From Colias croceus (Eukaryota > Arthropoda > Insecta > Lepidoptera > Pieridae): DNA of 64,000 nucleotides. Position 1 is the first letter of the stretch; each line of letters opens with the position of its first letter. Below the pieces are notes generated by a model. It saw only the letters and a program-made list of their open reading frames with translations. It was not told where the DNA came from and searched no databases. Location: NCBI RefSeq assembly GCF_905220415.1, contig NC_059548.1, forward strand, positions 6,264,501 to 6,328,500. The letters are read 5' to 3'. The position numbers were made by a program, and so were the translations under genes. This document shows, piece after piece, positions 47,801 to 59,935 of this stretch.

Positions 47801-50689
47801 TCACCTGATGGCGCGCGGCGCGCGGTACGGCGGCGGCGGCGTCTTGGGCACGGGCGCGGGCAGCGCGGGCAGCGCGGGCAGCGCGGGCAGCGCGGGCAGC
47901 GCGGGCAGCGCGGGCAGCGCGGGCAGCGCGGGGCCGGCCTCCAGCTGCCCGGGGATGGGGGGCGCGGCCGCGTGCGCGCCGCTGGTGGCCGCCAGCAGCC
48001 GCGCCGGGTTCAGCTTGATGGCGTCGTCGTACGTCGGCGGTGCGCCGGCCACCGTGTCGTAGTCCGGCGGCTTCTGCTGCATCGTCTCTTCATCCGGCAT
48101 CGAAATCACATGGATTGGGTCGTCAATCTGTAATGTGCACGATGCAAAATCAATAGCTATTCTAATAAAATTCTGAAATAGTTGTAAGTTTTAACGGTAG
48201 GTACTAGGTACACTACAACTTAGTGCAACATTAAGTGATAATAGTGTCTCAACATGACATAAAAAATAGTTTCATGTTTTCGAGTTGGGACAACTCTATA
48301 TGCGAAATCTGAACGGGCGAGCCGAGTGTACCGTTCATCAATTTAAATTATATTGAGGTTTTGAGACAAAACCAAATTTAACATTGTTATCACATCTACA
48401 CTAACTCGCTCTAAAACCATGCTAATTATTTAAAATGCCACAATTTGCTATACAATGACCGCAATTTGCGCCCCAAAATATGGTTTAGATTAGTATTTAT
48501 TATACTCACTTGATGGGTATCAGGCGTAGCGCGGTCATTCTGTGGTTGCCGGGCCGGAGACTGCAGCCAGCAGCACATGGCAGCGCATATGAGCAGCGCG
48601 CCTGCGACGATGCAGGCCACGCCCACATAGCGCACCGGCTCCGCGTAATCTTCGGCCAAGCCCAACCAATTGATCAGGGCACCCGCGCACAGCAAAACCA
48701 TGCCATATCGGTATGGACGTTGTGACTGTCTACCTTCGTCTAAGGACATGCCTGGAAAGATACAAAACAATTATATTATTTTTTGTTATTTTATTCAAAT
48801 TTGTTTTGTATACAATTTATGATTACTACCTACAATTATAATTTTATGTGCATATTTTAATTCATGTTTTTTTTTGTAATAGCGTTAATGGATGTTTTTG
48901 TTAGAGGCTCACTATTTAAGTAGGCATTTTATACACAAAATAATGATGAGGTTTACTGACATATTATGACTAGCACTTTTCCTTTCGTACTTATACAATT
49001 TTAGGCAGCAATTTAGTGAAACGATCAAAGCTATAGAAAATGACTGTCATTGCTCACTGGTACATAAGTAATTGTTATAACGGGACAGTTTGCAGTTACC
49101 GGTGGTTTAAAAATGAAGCCAGAGAAAGTTTTTTTGTTAAATTAGACACAATTACCGTGAGTTTTGGGTCATCAAAATATTTCCTAAAAGGAGTAATCGA
49201 GGCCGCTTGAAATCTCATAAAATGCGTTAAGGAAGAATGTTTGAAGCCTTTGAATAACTTTGAATTGTTGGTCATCATGGAGGTCAGACTCCAAGACAAT
49301 GGATTCTCAGGAGATGTAGGTCAAGTTCGAAGCGTGTCGACTTGAGCGTCACGCACAACCGCAAATTGAGAGTAAAAGAAAATATAGGTATCATTTTGAG
49401 AGGACTTGTGTTAAATTTTAATATTTTTGTCGTAGGTACCTCCTTGAGTTATTTTAGTGACAATAAGCTTCATTATTTGTCGTTACGTAACGCTGTTTAT
49501 GCCAGATATACCTACGTACTGCGTATTGGGAGCGTAACTTGTATGGCTTCGCAAATTTGCATCTTATAACCATGAACTGATTATGTAAATTAGCGCCGAT
49601 AAATGAAACGACACAAACAACGATACGATGCATAAGTGAACAAAAACTTTATGAACAATGGCAAAGGTAAAAAATACAATCACATTTGCGCATGGTAATT
49701 TTCTACAAAGGATTCTAATTGAAACGGCATTGATATTATGTATGTAGATATCTACGGCTACGTGACAAACAGCGTGCAAATCTTGTAATGGGATCCGAAA
49801 TGTCTACGCACCTTTTAAGGGTTGGTTAGTTGTTATACGTCATTAACATGACCTAATTCTTTCGGCCATGCTCAATTTACACTTTATAAAAAAGGTTAAA
49901 GATTGCTCGCAGCTCCTTGTTTTTATAGAGTTCAGGTATAACGCTATTGAAAAAAAAACGAAGTTAATAAGTGATTTTTCCAACATTCATTATTATGTCT
50001 CCTATAGTTTTGCACAAAGGGTGCTTCATGGTGCCGAAATATTTTAATCACAAAAATTAGGGAATCCCCTGTCAGCTTTGTACTTACAGACTTCAGTTCG
50101 TCTCCCATACCGATAATCTAAAGTCATAGGTAACATTGCAACGGCCCATGACATTTTTGTTCTAGAAATCACTTTTATCAATTGTGCGTGAGTTAATTAT
50201 ATTGATCACTATAATGTAAGGTTATATTTTTATTTCACTGTTATGTTCACATAACTGACGAAATGTAACAATAGGAAGTACAATTATACTAAATATTGAG
50301 AAATATTTATCTTATCAGTAAGATTGAAGTCTAGAAGCTGTATATCATTTACACGATAAAAAAGAAAACAAATGAAATCCGCATAAATAATTATTGTAGG
50401 TAATAAACAATTTTTCTGTTTTCTTTTTCACGATTTTTTTCGACTTCAAAAATTATTACCTATTTTACACAACTGCATTTATTAAAAAAAAAAAAAAAAA
50501 TTATAGGGAAAAACTTTTTTAGGACTATTTTCATAATACAATGTGATATTAAAATATTGTTAGGTGTGCTAAACATCTAACAATAAGGAAAATCTAACGA
50601 CATGGATTTCAATTCAACCCTTAAAAAAAATATAAGAAAAATGGAAATTTTTACAAATCAATACCTGTATGGCGATCATGTTGATGCAT
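47801..50689 (-). CDS. Small two-pass membrane protein with PPxY motifs, not identified
   Basis: Three exons on the minus strand, 50689-50665, 48751-48510 and 48127-47801, have consensus GT-AG junctions and agreeing phases (594 nt, 197 residues). The first exon is only 25 coding bases (MHQHDRHT); its last base completes the Gly before MSLDEG. Two hydrophobic segments follow: about residues 27-44 (YGMVLLCAGALINWLGLA) and 52-73 (YVGVACIVAGALLICAAMCC), joined by a short acidic loop. The soluble tail has PPDYDTV and PPTYDDAI, two PPxY-type motifs that in other proteins bind WW domains of Nedd4-family ligases, then an LPA repeat and a PPPPYRAP end. There is no signal peptide. I do not recognise the family; function and topology are open. 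The internal Met of exon 2 is an alternative start. Confidence 0.75.
47854..47931. repeat. 9-bp tandem repeat in coding sequence
   Basis: GCGCGGGCA is repeated eight times in register from 47854, then decays. On the coding (minus) strand it encodes a run of Leu-Pro-Ala triplets in the cytosolic or lumenal tail of the two-pass membrane protein. Confidence 0.9.
48752..50664 (-). other. Intron 1 of the two-pass membrane protein gene
   Basis: About 1.9 kb lies between the microexon donor (ACAG|GTATTG) and the acceptor TATCTTTCCAG. It is AT-rich; I see no coding exon or recognisable repeat in it. Confidence 0.5.
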
Positions 50690-53468
50690 CGATTTGATAA
50701 GGCACAAGTTTCGCGAACAAAGCAACTTCTATTTACAAATAAACAAATTTTATTATATCACGCGTTACTCAACCGTTATAATGGGCTACAAACTTGAGTC
50801 ATGGTGGTCGACTAAATTAGTTTGTGCTTCGTAACTTTGCAAGTGACACTTGTACGCCGTCCCCTCGCCCACGCACCGTAAGTACTCATATGTACTTGAA
50901 GGGTTTCTTTGTCCGTCAATAACTGGTGCTGCTAACGCGATAATATTCGGTAACTGGATTAACCTACACCATCTAAGTAACGTCGATAGGTATATATAGC
51001 TCGTAGAAAATCTTGTTTGCCATACAATAGATGCCTAAAGGTTAGCCGACAAAAGGGTTCCAATCCGCAAGTGCGACGAACGTGCCATTTTCGCAGCTCC
51101 GATATAACTGGTTTGTTGTTTTTTGTTAGAGATCAAATTATAATTTGATTGAAAGGAAAATTTATCTATCCATACGCCTCCGTAGCTCATATAACTGATG
51201 TGTTGCTAGTTTCAATTACCAAAATAATGCAATATGTGGAATAAAATGAGAATCTATTCATCGCAGTTGAAGGGAAGAAGTATAAGAATTTAATTTAAGC
51301 AGTCTATAAACCTACAGAGACAAATATTATGTTGTGAATAATAAGATAACCTCCAACTTCCTCACCCATGGTACAAATCACGCTAAAAATCTAAAAATAA
51401 TTTCATGAAACGGAAAAGAACATGTTTTCATTAGTTTTATACAAGGAAGTCGTATAGGATTGTAAAAAAATCAAATTGATAAACTTGGCCTTCGAATAAT
51501 AGCATTTAATTCTTAAATTACACAAATCATCATAGTATGGTATTTCATTGGAGTATAGAAATATGGCCTACAAGGTAAAAAGTATAATTTTTGTTATAGT
51601 AGCAGTATCATTGGTATTAAATTTCCGTTAGAATACTCGTATCTAGGTCATTCCCACGTGTTCTACAATCAACAATGCACTATAGCACACTTTGCAACAA
51701 TAATAATGAAGTTTATCCTGTTAATGCTTACGTCCTATGTAGCAATTAAGATTGCTTTTATTGCATATGTAGGTATTATATGCGTAAATTGGGGGATAAT
51801 AATCGACGTCAAACTTAAACATATAAAAGCAATTTGCAAAATTTTTCTCATTACTAGCATTAGCTACTATTAAGTATTCTGTGTCATTACTAAAGCTAAA
51901 AGACGGAGACCCAAGACATCAGTATGTGTAACAACTTTATAATGCAAGAAAGCAGACAATCCCTAATATTAATCCTATTGTTATTATAGAATTGGGAGAA
52001 ATAATATGTATTTAATCAATCTAAGTGAGGCTAGGGCAAGCGACAATTACGTACGTATTGAAATACATATATGTATAATCATCATATAGGTCGATCTAAC
52101 ATTATAATAACTAGATAGACTTCCCACAACTATCTATTATTGTCAAATCAATATTTGATACTGACTATAGATAGCCCCTAACCGCACGTGTATTTGTGTT
52201 GTTTGTCAATTTCATACCTGTGTCTATGTTGGGTACCTACATTGTATCACCACGTATCACATGTGAAAGTAACACTTATTAGGTATAAACGATTTAAATA
52301 GATGTTGCTATCATATGCTGGGTTCGTGATAATAGCATTTTTATATATAAAAAAAATATCTTTTATATTAAATAGTATCTTCGCAGGTTTATATACCTAT
52401 TTTATAGAATAAATAATAAATTCAATAAAATGTTCTTTGTAATCTAATTGACAAAAGGTAGGCATGCGCATTGTGCAATGTACCTACATAATATTATGTA
52501 CTATGTTTATAAACGTTTATTTACTTTCTAGCCTTTTATTTCCATGCATGATCAGGTGTTCAATGACCAGATGAATTACCATAGAACACGTTTTGTTTAT
52601 TGTCTGTTTCCGTAACTTTCAATGGAGTAAAAGTTCGATGACGCTGGTGCGTGACAAATAATGAGGATGCGGGTTTCCTGTAGATATAGTCCTTTAAATT
52701 AGAGATATTATATCGAAAGTGAGGACTATAAATTAAAGTATGGTGTTAGTAGGTAAAGTTGAAGTATTATACATGCGGTTGGAACAAAAACCTCTGAGGC
52801 AATATGTATGACAGCACAACGACCTACTTGAACTTGGTGTTTTAATTTGTCTAAGATACGCGGGCTAGGTACGAACAATGGATCTGCAGCAAATTAGTTC
52901 TGGTGGTCTGGTGTGAACTCAGAACACCGTAAATTCGCGGGGGAACTGAACTGGTACTACCATGCCGTTGTTCCCGTGCTCACCTCCATGACCGTTTGTA
53001 TGGGTTGTTACAGTTTTCTAGACAATGTATTTCGAAATACGATTTCAATACCTACTGTTAAATGTAGAAACAAAGGCTTGAATAATGATAAAGAGAAGGC
53101 CACCGGAGCCTAAAAACTGGCCTACTTTTTTTTAGATGATTAAGTTTATTGTTGCTTAAACGATTGAAGTGTCAATCGATAAATTTGTAGATTATAGCAC
53201 TTCAATTTCTAAATTGAAATAATTTGAATTTCTGACCAATAACATAGGAAACATAATCTAAAAATGACATCATTATGTATTATAAACTTGATTTTTGTAA
53301 CTCGTCAGGACTAAAAGTTTTTTATTAATCTCCAGACAGTGAAACTTTCAAATCAGTCTAAATTTTACTCCTCTATGGTAAAAAAGCATTTACTATTTAT
53401 AAACATTTATAAACTATATTTAATAGTAAAAGCATTAGAGTTGATAATTATTTATTTTTAATTTTGTA
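50690..53468. other. Upstream non-coding stretch
   Basis: It should contain a promoter for the microexon start at 50689. No coding exon or clear repeat boundary is seen. The open frames at 51658-51873 and 52913-53113 show no family resemblance. Confidence 0.4.
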
Positions 53469-54500
53469 GATAGGACATCACATGATATCACCAAAACTTT
53501 TTACCGCTGCACTGGAAGATGCCTTTAAACTCCTAGAATGGAAAGGACTTGGCATCAATATCAATGGCGAGTACATCTCTCATCTTCGATTTGCCGACGA
53601 CATCGTAGTCATGGCAGAATCCCTGGAAGACCTTAATGCAATGCTCGATGACCTCTACAGAGTTTCACAACAAGTGGGCCTTAGCATGAACATGGACAAG
53701 ACGAAAATCATGTCAAATGTCCATGTTGTGCCCACTCCGGTCTCTGTTGGAAACTCTATTCTCGAAGTTGTTGACGAATATGTCTACCTCGGACAAACCG
53801 TCCAATTAGGCAGGTCCAACTTCGAGAAAGAGGTCACTCGTCGAATCCGACTCGGATGGGCAGCGTTCGGGAAGTTACATAACATCTTTTCATCCAAAAT
53901 CCCTCAGTGCCTGAAGACAAAAGTCTTCGAGCAATGTGTGTTGCCGGTGATGACATACGGTACAGAAACGTGGTCTCTAACCCTGGGCCTTGTGCACAAA
54001 CTCAGCGTTGCTCAACGTGCTATGGAAAGGGCTATGCTCGGAGTTTCCCTACGAGATCGAATCAGAAATGAGGAGATCCGTAGGAGAACCGGTGTCACCG
54101 ACATAGCTCGCCGGATTAGCACGCTGAAGTGGCAATGGGCTGGGCACATAGCCCGCAGAACCGATGGCCGTTGGGGCAGAAAGGTTCTCGAATGGAGGCC
54201 ACGTACTGGACGACGAAGCGTGGGACGACCACCCACAAGATGGACAGACGACCTCGTCCGAGTGGCAGGGAGCCGCTGGATGCAGGCCGCCGGTGACCGG
54301 GCGTGGTGGAAAACCCTGAGGGAGGCCTTTGTCCAGCAGTGGACGTCCCACGGCTGACACGACGAGATAGGACATGAAATAGAATATAAGATATTACGAA
54401 ATTAAAATATAGTATGTACATTAAAAGGATGTTATATATTTTGATACAGTATTTAATATAATATTTCATGTTGTGTACGATTTTTTAATAAAATAACATT
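53469..54500 (+). mobile_element. 5'-truncated RTE-type LINE
   Basis: One open frame (53482-54357, 291 residues) starts inside the RT palm: ISPKLFTAALEDAFK, then LRFADDIVVMAESLEDL with the FADD catalytic motif. The thumb and C-terminal region follow (YVYLGQTV, VLPVMTYGTETWSLT, WQWAGHIARR, GRPPTRWTDDLVR), ending VQQWTSHG. This order and the TYG/RWTDD signatures are those of lepidopteran RTE elements. There are no stops or frameshifts in the retained part, so the insertion is young. The 5' half of the RT and the endonuclease are absent. It ends near AATAAAATAAC at about 54488. Confidence 0.9.
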
Positions 54501-56616
54501 TCAACACGGTAGTGACCTTTCGATAAGGTACCTACTTGGCAGGTAGTAGGAATATTCAACGTCTGTTTACGCATAAAATTTGACGTAAATTCTGCAATTT
54601 TTTTTAAATAAAAGAATGAAAAGACCTATTTAAATTTTTAAAAGCCTTTTTGAAACTATTATTTTTAAACAGGTCTTTAAACTATTGTTTGCGACTTGAA
54701 TTAAAGGAGGAGGATATCCATTCGGCTATATTTTTTATCTTATTTAAAAATTTTCCACTGGTTAAACCTATTTTGATGATTAACTTGTACTTAAACATTT
54801 TCGATTATAATATTTTTTATATAACCCGGTCCTTTATACAAGATTTGTTTTCTAAAATTAAATTCGAGCAGTAAATTAAGATTAGTCTTAATTTTGCCTG
54901 TTTTTGTTATCAAAAACATGCACACAACACCTCCTCCTATTATCTATGTCTTTTCAAGAGAAGTTATTTATACTATAGCATATTTTCATCGTAATAAATC
55001 TCTCTCACAGTGACTAACTAGACTTAATTATTAGATAATGATTGCATATCTACTTTCTATTGTTCAAAATGAATACAAATCATTTCGTTTAACCCCGACT
55101 TGTACAGAACCAAAAAAGGTATTGTACTTTCACTGAATTAATTACTTTTCTTTTGTAAGGATAAAATATTAAATAATGTATTCATATGACAGAGCTTCTC
55201 TGATCCATAACTGTAGATAGGTAAAAGTACAAAATCTAATAAAATAAAACAATAATAAAATTAACAAATTCAAGAATATGAAAACGCTAGAATGTTATTT
55301 ATTGATATGTTACTTTTAAACGTTTAGAAACCATTAATTAACTGTGAAATTTAAGAATAAAAAGCAAAATAAAATTAAAAAAAAAAACCAGCCATCCGTT
55401 TGTTTGAATTCGCTAGAAAAATAACAATATGTTTAATACTATTAATATGCATTTTAATGTATATATACTAATAGCTAAGGTAAAGTATAGCATATAATTA
55501 ATAGTACAGGTATAACCAAGGAAAATATTGCAACTGTTTACATAATAATATCGTATGTTGATAGTTAAATGCAATTAAAACAGACAGTCACGTTTTCACT
55601 ATCATTGAGTCTATATTCATTGATATATTGATAAAATGATAAAGTAACAGAAAGTAAATAATATTACTAAGATGATCATTTGGGTTAATTTTAAATGTTC
55701 AAGGTTAAAAGGTTAAGTAAAAAGAATGAAGTAGAAAACTTCATTATCTTATTAAGTTTGCAATACGATTTTTTTTCAACTTGATTTGTATAGACTATAG
55801 AGCATTTAACATTTTCATCTTGTTTTGTTTGTGATATTTTGTGATATGTGATAAACTAATTATCACTAATATTTAGTCAGACATAAAGCGTTCACAAAAA
55901 CACGTCGAAAATAGCCGATCGTAAATAGAAACTGCGACCTGCGGTTTTAAAAATTCAGATCTTGTATCGGGAATAGCTTCAGAGTGGGAACGTTGACATT
56001 GCTCGGACAATATTAGATTATAAACAATTTATTTCAGTATGGCCGAGATTTTCCACAATCCTTTCGTTATGATTCATCTAAAGTCACTAAATCGTTAATC
56101 TCATTTATATTATTAAAAATAATAAATGGGAAAGTGTATTCCGAATTCGTGCAAAAATAACCAAACTCGTTTAAATTTTCGTAAGCAGACAGATTATATA
56201 AACCTAAAATAACATCCTAGTATAAACAGAACATAACATCCTTCTTTTTATCCGTGAGTCGTGACTGAATCCTGACCGAAGCTGAAGCTTAGAATCCATA
56301 ATTTTAATTCTTGTCCGAAAATAATGATAACCAATAATGTACCCACAGAAACTTGTATTTTTATAAGAATAATCAAAAAGCTGAAGTTCATTGACTCAAA
56401 ACCATATTAACTGTAATATATTATTTTATCCACAGACTTATTTTCGTGCTTTATCTCTCCACATGAGCTGAATTTCAAAATGAAAATAGCATGATTTGGA
56501 TTGCGAAGTTGCGTCATTTGTTTACAATAATAATGCTCCTCGATAACTGATAGAAAAACCACGTAGTGCATAATGCATTTGTTTAATAAATAATTGGTTG
56601 GACTAATTGCCACTAA
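54501..56616. other. AT-rich non-coding stretch
   Basis: I see no gene, RNA gene or clear repeat boundary here. Confidence 0.45.
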
Positions 56617-56815
56617 TCTATACTAATATTATAAATGCGAAAGTAACTCTGTCTGTTACTCAATCACGCCTTAACAACTGAACCAATTTGCATATTATTT
56701 TGTGAAGAGATATTTTGATACCCGAGAAAGGACATAGGGACGGAAATCCCATGGGAACGGGAACTATGCGGGTTTTTCTTAGACTGCGCGGGCGAAGCCG
56801 CGGGCGGAAAGCTAG
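56617..56815 (+). mobile_element. Lep1-type non-autonomous Helitron
   Basis: It starts TCTATACTAATATTATAAAT and ends CTAG at 56815, between A and T. A GCGGGCGAAGCCGCGGGC hairpin precedes the end. It is internally about 20 bp shorter than the copy at 27830, missing the block after AAAGGACATAGG. Confidence 0.88.
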
Positions 56816-56890
56816 TATTTAAAATTTAAATATGACGTCTTTAATTCTGTAGTATAAATGACTTTATTAATATGCAAATACTTATGTTAT

Positions 56891-57389
56891 AGTCGAGCCA
56901 ATTTAATAGGCAACATTTGACGTCTATCAATTTTATCTTCGAAGAGAGGTAACCTGCTTAAAAACATCGATTAAAGTGTATTAATCGATACGGATTTGAA
57001 ACATTTGTCAATCGAATTTATTAATTTATGATGATTTTTATTCACAAGTAATCAATGCATTCGATTCTAGACGTCAGACTTCGATTTTTAGAGTAACGTC
57101 TCTAGTATTTAAAAAGAAAAAAGGTTTATTGACACAAAATTGTAGCGACGTCAGTTCTTCAATTCAGAAATTGTTTATTATGTTTAGGATGGTTTATCAG
57201 TAAAATGAAATCTTAAAATTACTTGTATCGGTCATTATTATTATAAATATGTAATCGTAATTGAAAAAAGTTAAGCAAATGTGCAGTTCTAACAAAACGA
57301 AATATCATGTTATTCTATGTCGTCGTTACTAGGTTACGTTGTTGAATATTGTTGAACTGTCAAATGTTGCCTATTAAAATGGCTCTACT
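56891..57389. mobile_element. Inverted-repeat element (about 499 bp)
   Basis: AGTCGAGCCAATTTAATAGG followed by CAACATTTGAC at the left is mirrored on the right by GTCAAATGTTGCCTATTAAA followed by ATGGCTCTACT. The inverted ends are about 32 bp with three or four differences. The target duplication is not clear. There is no coding frame. Confidence 0.65.
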
Positions 57390-58077
57390 TTAAGTGTTCG
57401 CGCTTATACCCAATCATTTAAAATTTGGTATCAGAAAACCATTCCCAATAAAAAATTTATACAGAGCAATATAATAAAATGAATTAAGCTATTGGGAGAA
57501 AATTAAAATATGTACGTTCATGCCAATTATTCTCGTATTTATTCATATTGAAGACAAAATTAGATATGTTCCCAATGGTTTGAATTCTTCGTGGCAGTGT
57601 GTGAATGGTATGGAGTCTGAAGAGCAAACGCAATGGCATCATTTTTATCCATTTCCTTGCTCTGGCCTTATCCGGATTGATGAATGTCGCATGTCTTAAA
57701 TTATTTGGTTCTAGGACACATGCCGGTGTTTTTCCTTCACCTTGTTTGGGTTTGGGTGATGGTGTTTATATATTATTTCGTTTGAAGGTTGAAGCGTCAA
57801 TCTAAATTCGCATTATCAAATAGACACAGTTATCAAATCATCTACCTTTTCAAAGTTGATTGTCCTGAAACCTTTAAATACAATGTCACGACATGACTAA
57901 AACGGATGTAACATTAACCAACTGTACATTAACTATTGTGAAATCCAGAGATTCAAAATGACATGTAATATATAATTATTATGGTTTTAAACAACTTCTC
58001 AGAAGTCAGAACTCATATAGGTACATAGTCATCAGAAGAAATCATGATTCATGATTTATTTCCTCATATTATATCTC
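57390..58077. other. Non-coding stretch
   Basis: No gene is seen. The open frame at 57605-57805 has no recognisable resemblance. Confidence 0.4.
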
Positions 58078-58310
58078 GTCTAGGTATAACATGCGCAATG
58101 AAAACTATACCCTTCGTTCGGTTGACAGACTTACCTTATGTGTCCCTGTGCGACGTACCAACTTTTTTGGGAAATCTTTTACGGTAACTGCTGTTAATCT
58201 TTGGAATACATTGCCTCTACCAATCAGACAAGCTAAGAATTTATCATCTTTTAAAAACCTCCTTCGTCGTCACTTTCTGTCATCCGCTTTCAACTCGGCA
58301 TAGTAACTTT
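58078..58310 (+). mobile_element. C-terminal fragment of a LINE ORF2
   Basis: The 70-residue frame at 58091-58303 contains SFTVTAVNLWNTLPLPIRQA and SSFKNLLRRHF, the stereotyped end of Jockey/CR1-group ORF2 proteins in insects. Only the last 70 or so residues remain. Confidence 0.7.
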
Positions 58311-58426
58311 TATTGTTTTAAATTGTTATATTAATATTGTATATCTATCATGGTTTTGAAAAAACTTTTCTACTCGAGCTGTAGCTCGGTTTATTATTTT
58401 TATTCCTAACTCCCGCCCTGAGACCC

Positions 58427-58960
58427 TCAAGGAAGAGGAGGTTCGGAATCTCTATTTATAAATACTGTGTTACCTAGCACCTTGCTTATGATAGTGACTG
58501 AATGTATAGCCGCTTGTTTTTGCAATATTTGTATGTTGATGTTCGCGTCTAATTTATCTAAGTACTTATTTATACTCTTAGCAACGATTCCAGTTGCTCC
58601 TATCACTACTGGTATAATCTCTGCAGAAGTATTCCATAGCCGGGCTATTTCATTTTTAAGAGGATGGTATTTGCTTAATTTCTCTATTTCTTTTGGTCCT
58701 ATATTATAATCTGATGGTACTGTTATGTCTATTAAATATGTTTTATTATCTGTTTTATTTATATATATAATGTCCGGTCTATTATGTACTATTGTTTGAT
58801 CTGTTTGTATTGGAATTTCCCACATTATCTTCGCAGTCATATTTTCTTTCACCTGAGGTAGTGTCAAGTGTTCTAGCCACCACTGTTTAGAAACTTCTAT
58901 ATTGTGTTTTTTTGCTAGCGCCCAAAATATATATTGTACTAAATTATTGTGTCTCTTTAT
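58427..58960 (-). mobile_element. LINE fragment with restriction-enzyme-like endonuclease
   Basis: On the minus strand the frame is open from about 58959 to the stop at 58427. It has NLVQYIFWALAKKH, WEIPIQTDQTIVHNRPDIIY and NKTYLIDITVPSDYN, then EKLSKYHPLKNEIARLWN. RPD and YLIDI are the active-site residues of the R2/R4-type endonuclease that follows the RT in these LINEs. The RT itself is missing. It lies in opposite orientation between two other LINE fragments. Confidence 0.75.
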
Positions 58961-59204
58961 ATAATAATTATATATTATATGTATATTGTATATATATTTA
59001 TGGTATATTTGTATAATATAAGTAGACTTATGTATTATGTATATTATATAAGTATATTTTTGTATGTACTGTAGTGTTGTATATGTTTATGTACAGTATA
59101 TAATTTATAAATTGTTATGTGTTTTAATTTTCATATATTTTTCTTTTGTTTATACAACATTATTATTATTATTTTTTTCTTTTTCTCTCGACCTACCTTT
59201 ACAA

Positions 59205-59372
59205 TTTAATTGAGCTGATTACCTTCTGCCCTGGTTGCCTGGAAGAGATCACTACTAAGTGATAAGGCCGCCAAATACACTAAACTGCTCCTTGCTTTTA
59301 TTTTTGTATGTTCTAGTATGTAAGTCTGTTTAGTTGTATTGAAGAGTAAAATAAATAAATAAATAAATAAAC
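59205..59372 (+). mobile_element. LINE 3' end with AAAT tail
   Basis: GCCTGGAAGAGATCACTACT, then GTGATAAGGCCGCC and an AAATAAATAAAT tail at about 59349-59370 form a 3' end seen in many lepidopteran LINEs. The segment 58961-59204 before it is AT-rich, with TATAT runs. Confidence 0.55.
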
Positions 59373-59691
59373 ATCACGGGAAAAGCACATCAGAAATCTT
59401 ACATAATTCCAAGAACCATATTTTCAAATAATTTAAAACATGTGTACAATCATCATCATCTATTAACCTATGAATTTTCTAATTCATGTTTTTTTTAAAT
59501 TCTGTTTTACGCACAGCATAACCTTGTTTCGGTAGTTTAAAGAGTCAATCAGGGTCCGAAACTATTGGTCCATGCACATGGCTGAAAGCTAGGTTGCGTG
59601 TGACATAGGATATATATTTTTATTTTATATTTATCCTGGTTATCCCGGGAGGAGCTGCGACGTGCCGCTCGCGCGTACTTTAATATTGTAA

Positions 59692-59935
59692 TCTATACTT
59701 TAATATTATAAATGCGAAAGTAACTCTGTCTGTCTGTCTGTTACTCAATCACGCCTTAACTACTGAACCAATTTGCATGAAATTTGGTATAGAGATATTT
59801 TGATACCCGAGAAAGGACATAGGCTACTTTTCACCCCGGGAAATAGGATAGGTTTTATCCCGGAAATCCCACGGGTACGGTAACTATACGGGTTTTTATT
59901 TGAATGCGCGGGCGAAGCCGCAGGTGGAAAGCTAG
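59692..59935 (+). mobile_element. Lep1-type non-autonomous Helitron
   Basis: It starts TCTATACTTTAATATTATAA and ends CTAG at 59935, flanked by A and T. The body matches the copies at 27830 and 56617, with three GTCT repeats near the 5' end and a slightly eroded hairpin (GCGGGCGAAGCCGCAGGT). Confidence 0.88.

Noticed and set aside
47736..48062. Plus-strand frame with Gly-Ser-Ala-Gly repeats
   Set aside because: It is antisense to the spliced membrane protein exon, whose splice sites and PPxY motifs support the minus strand.
52913..53113. Open frame of 66 residues
   Set aside because: No recognisable motif, no exon context; probably chance.
54012..54469. Minus-strand open frames opposite the RTE LINE
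   Set aside because: The plus strand carries the RT motifs; the minus frames are shadows of GC-rich LINE codons.
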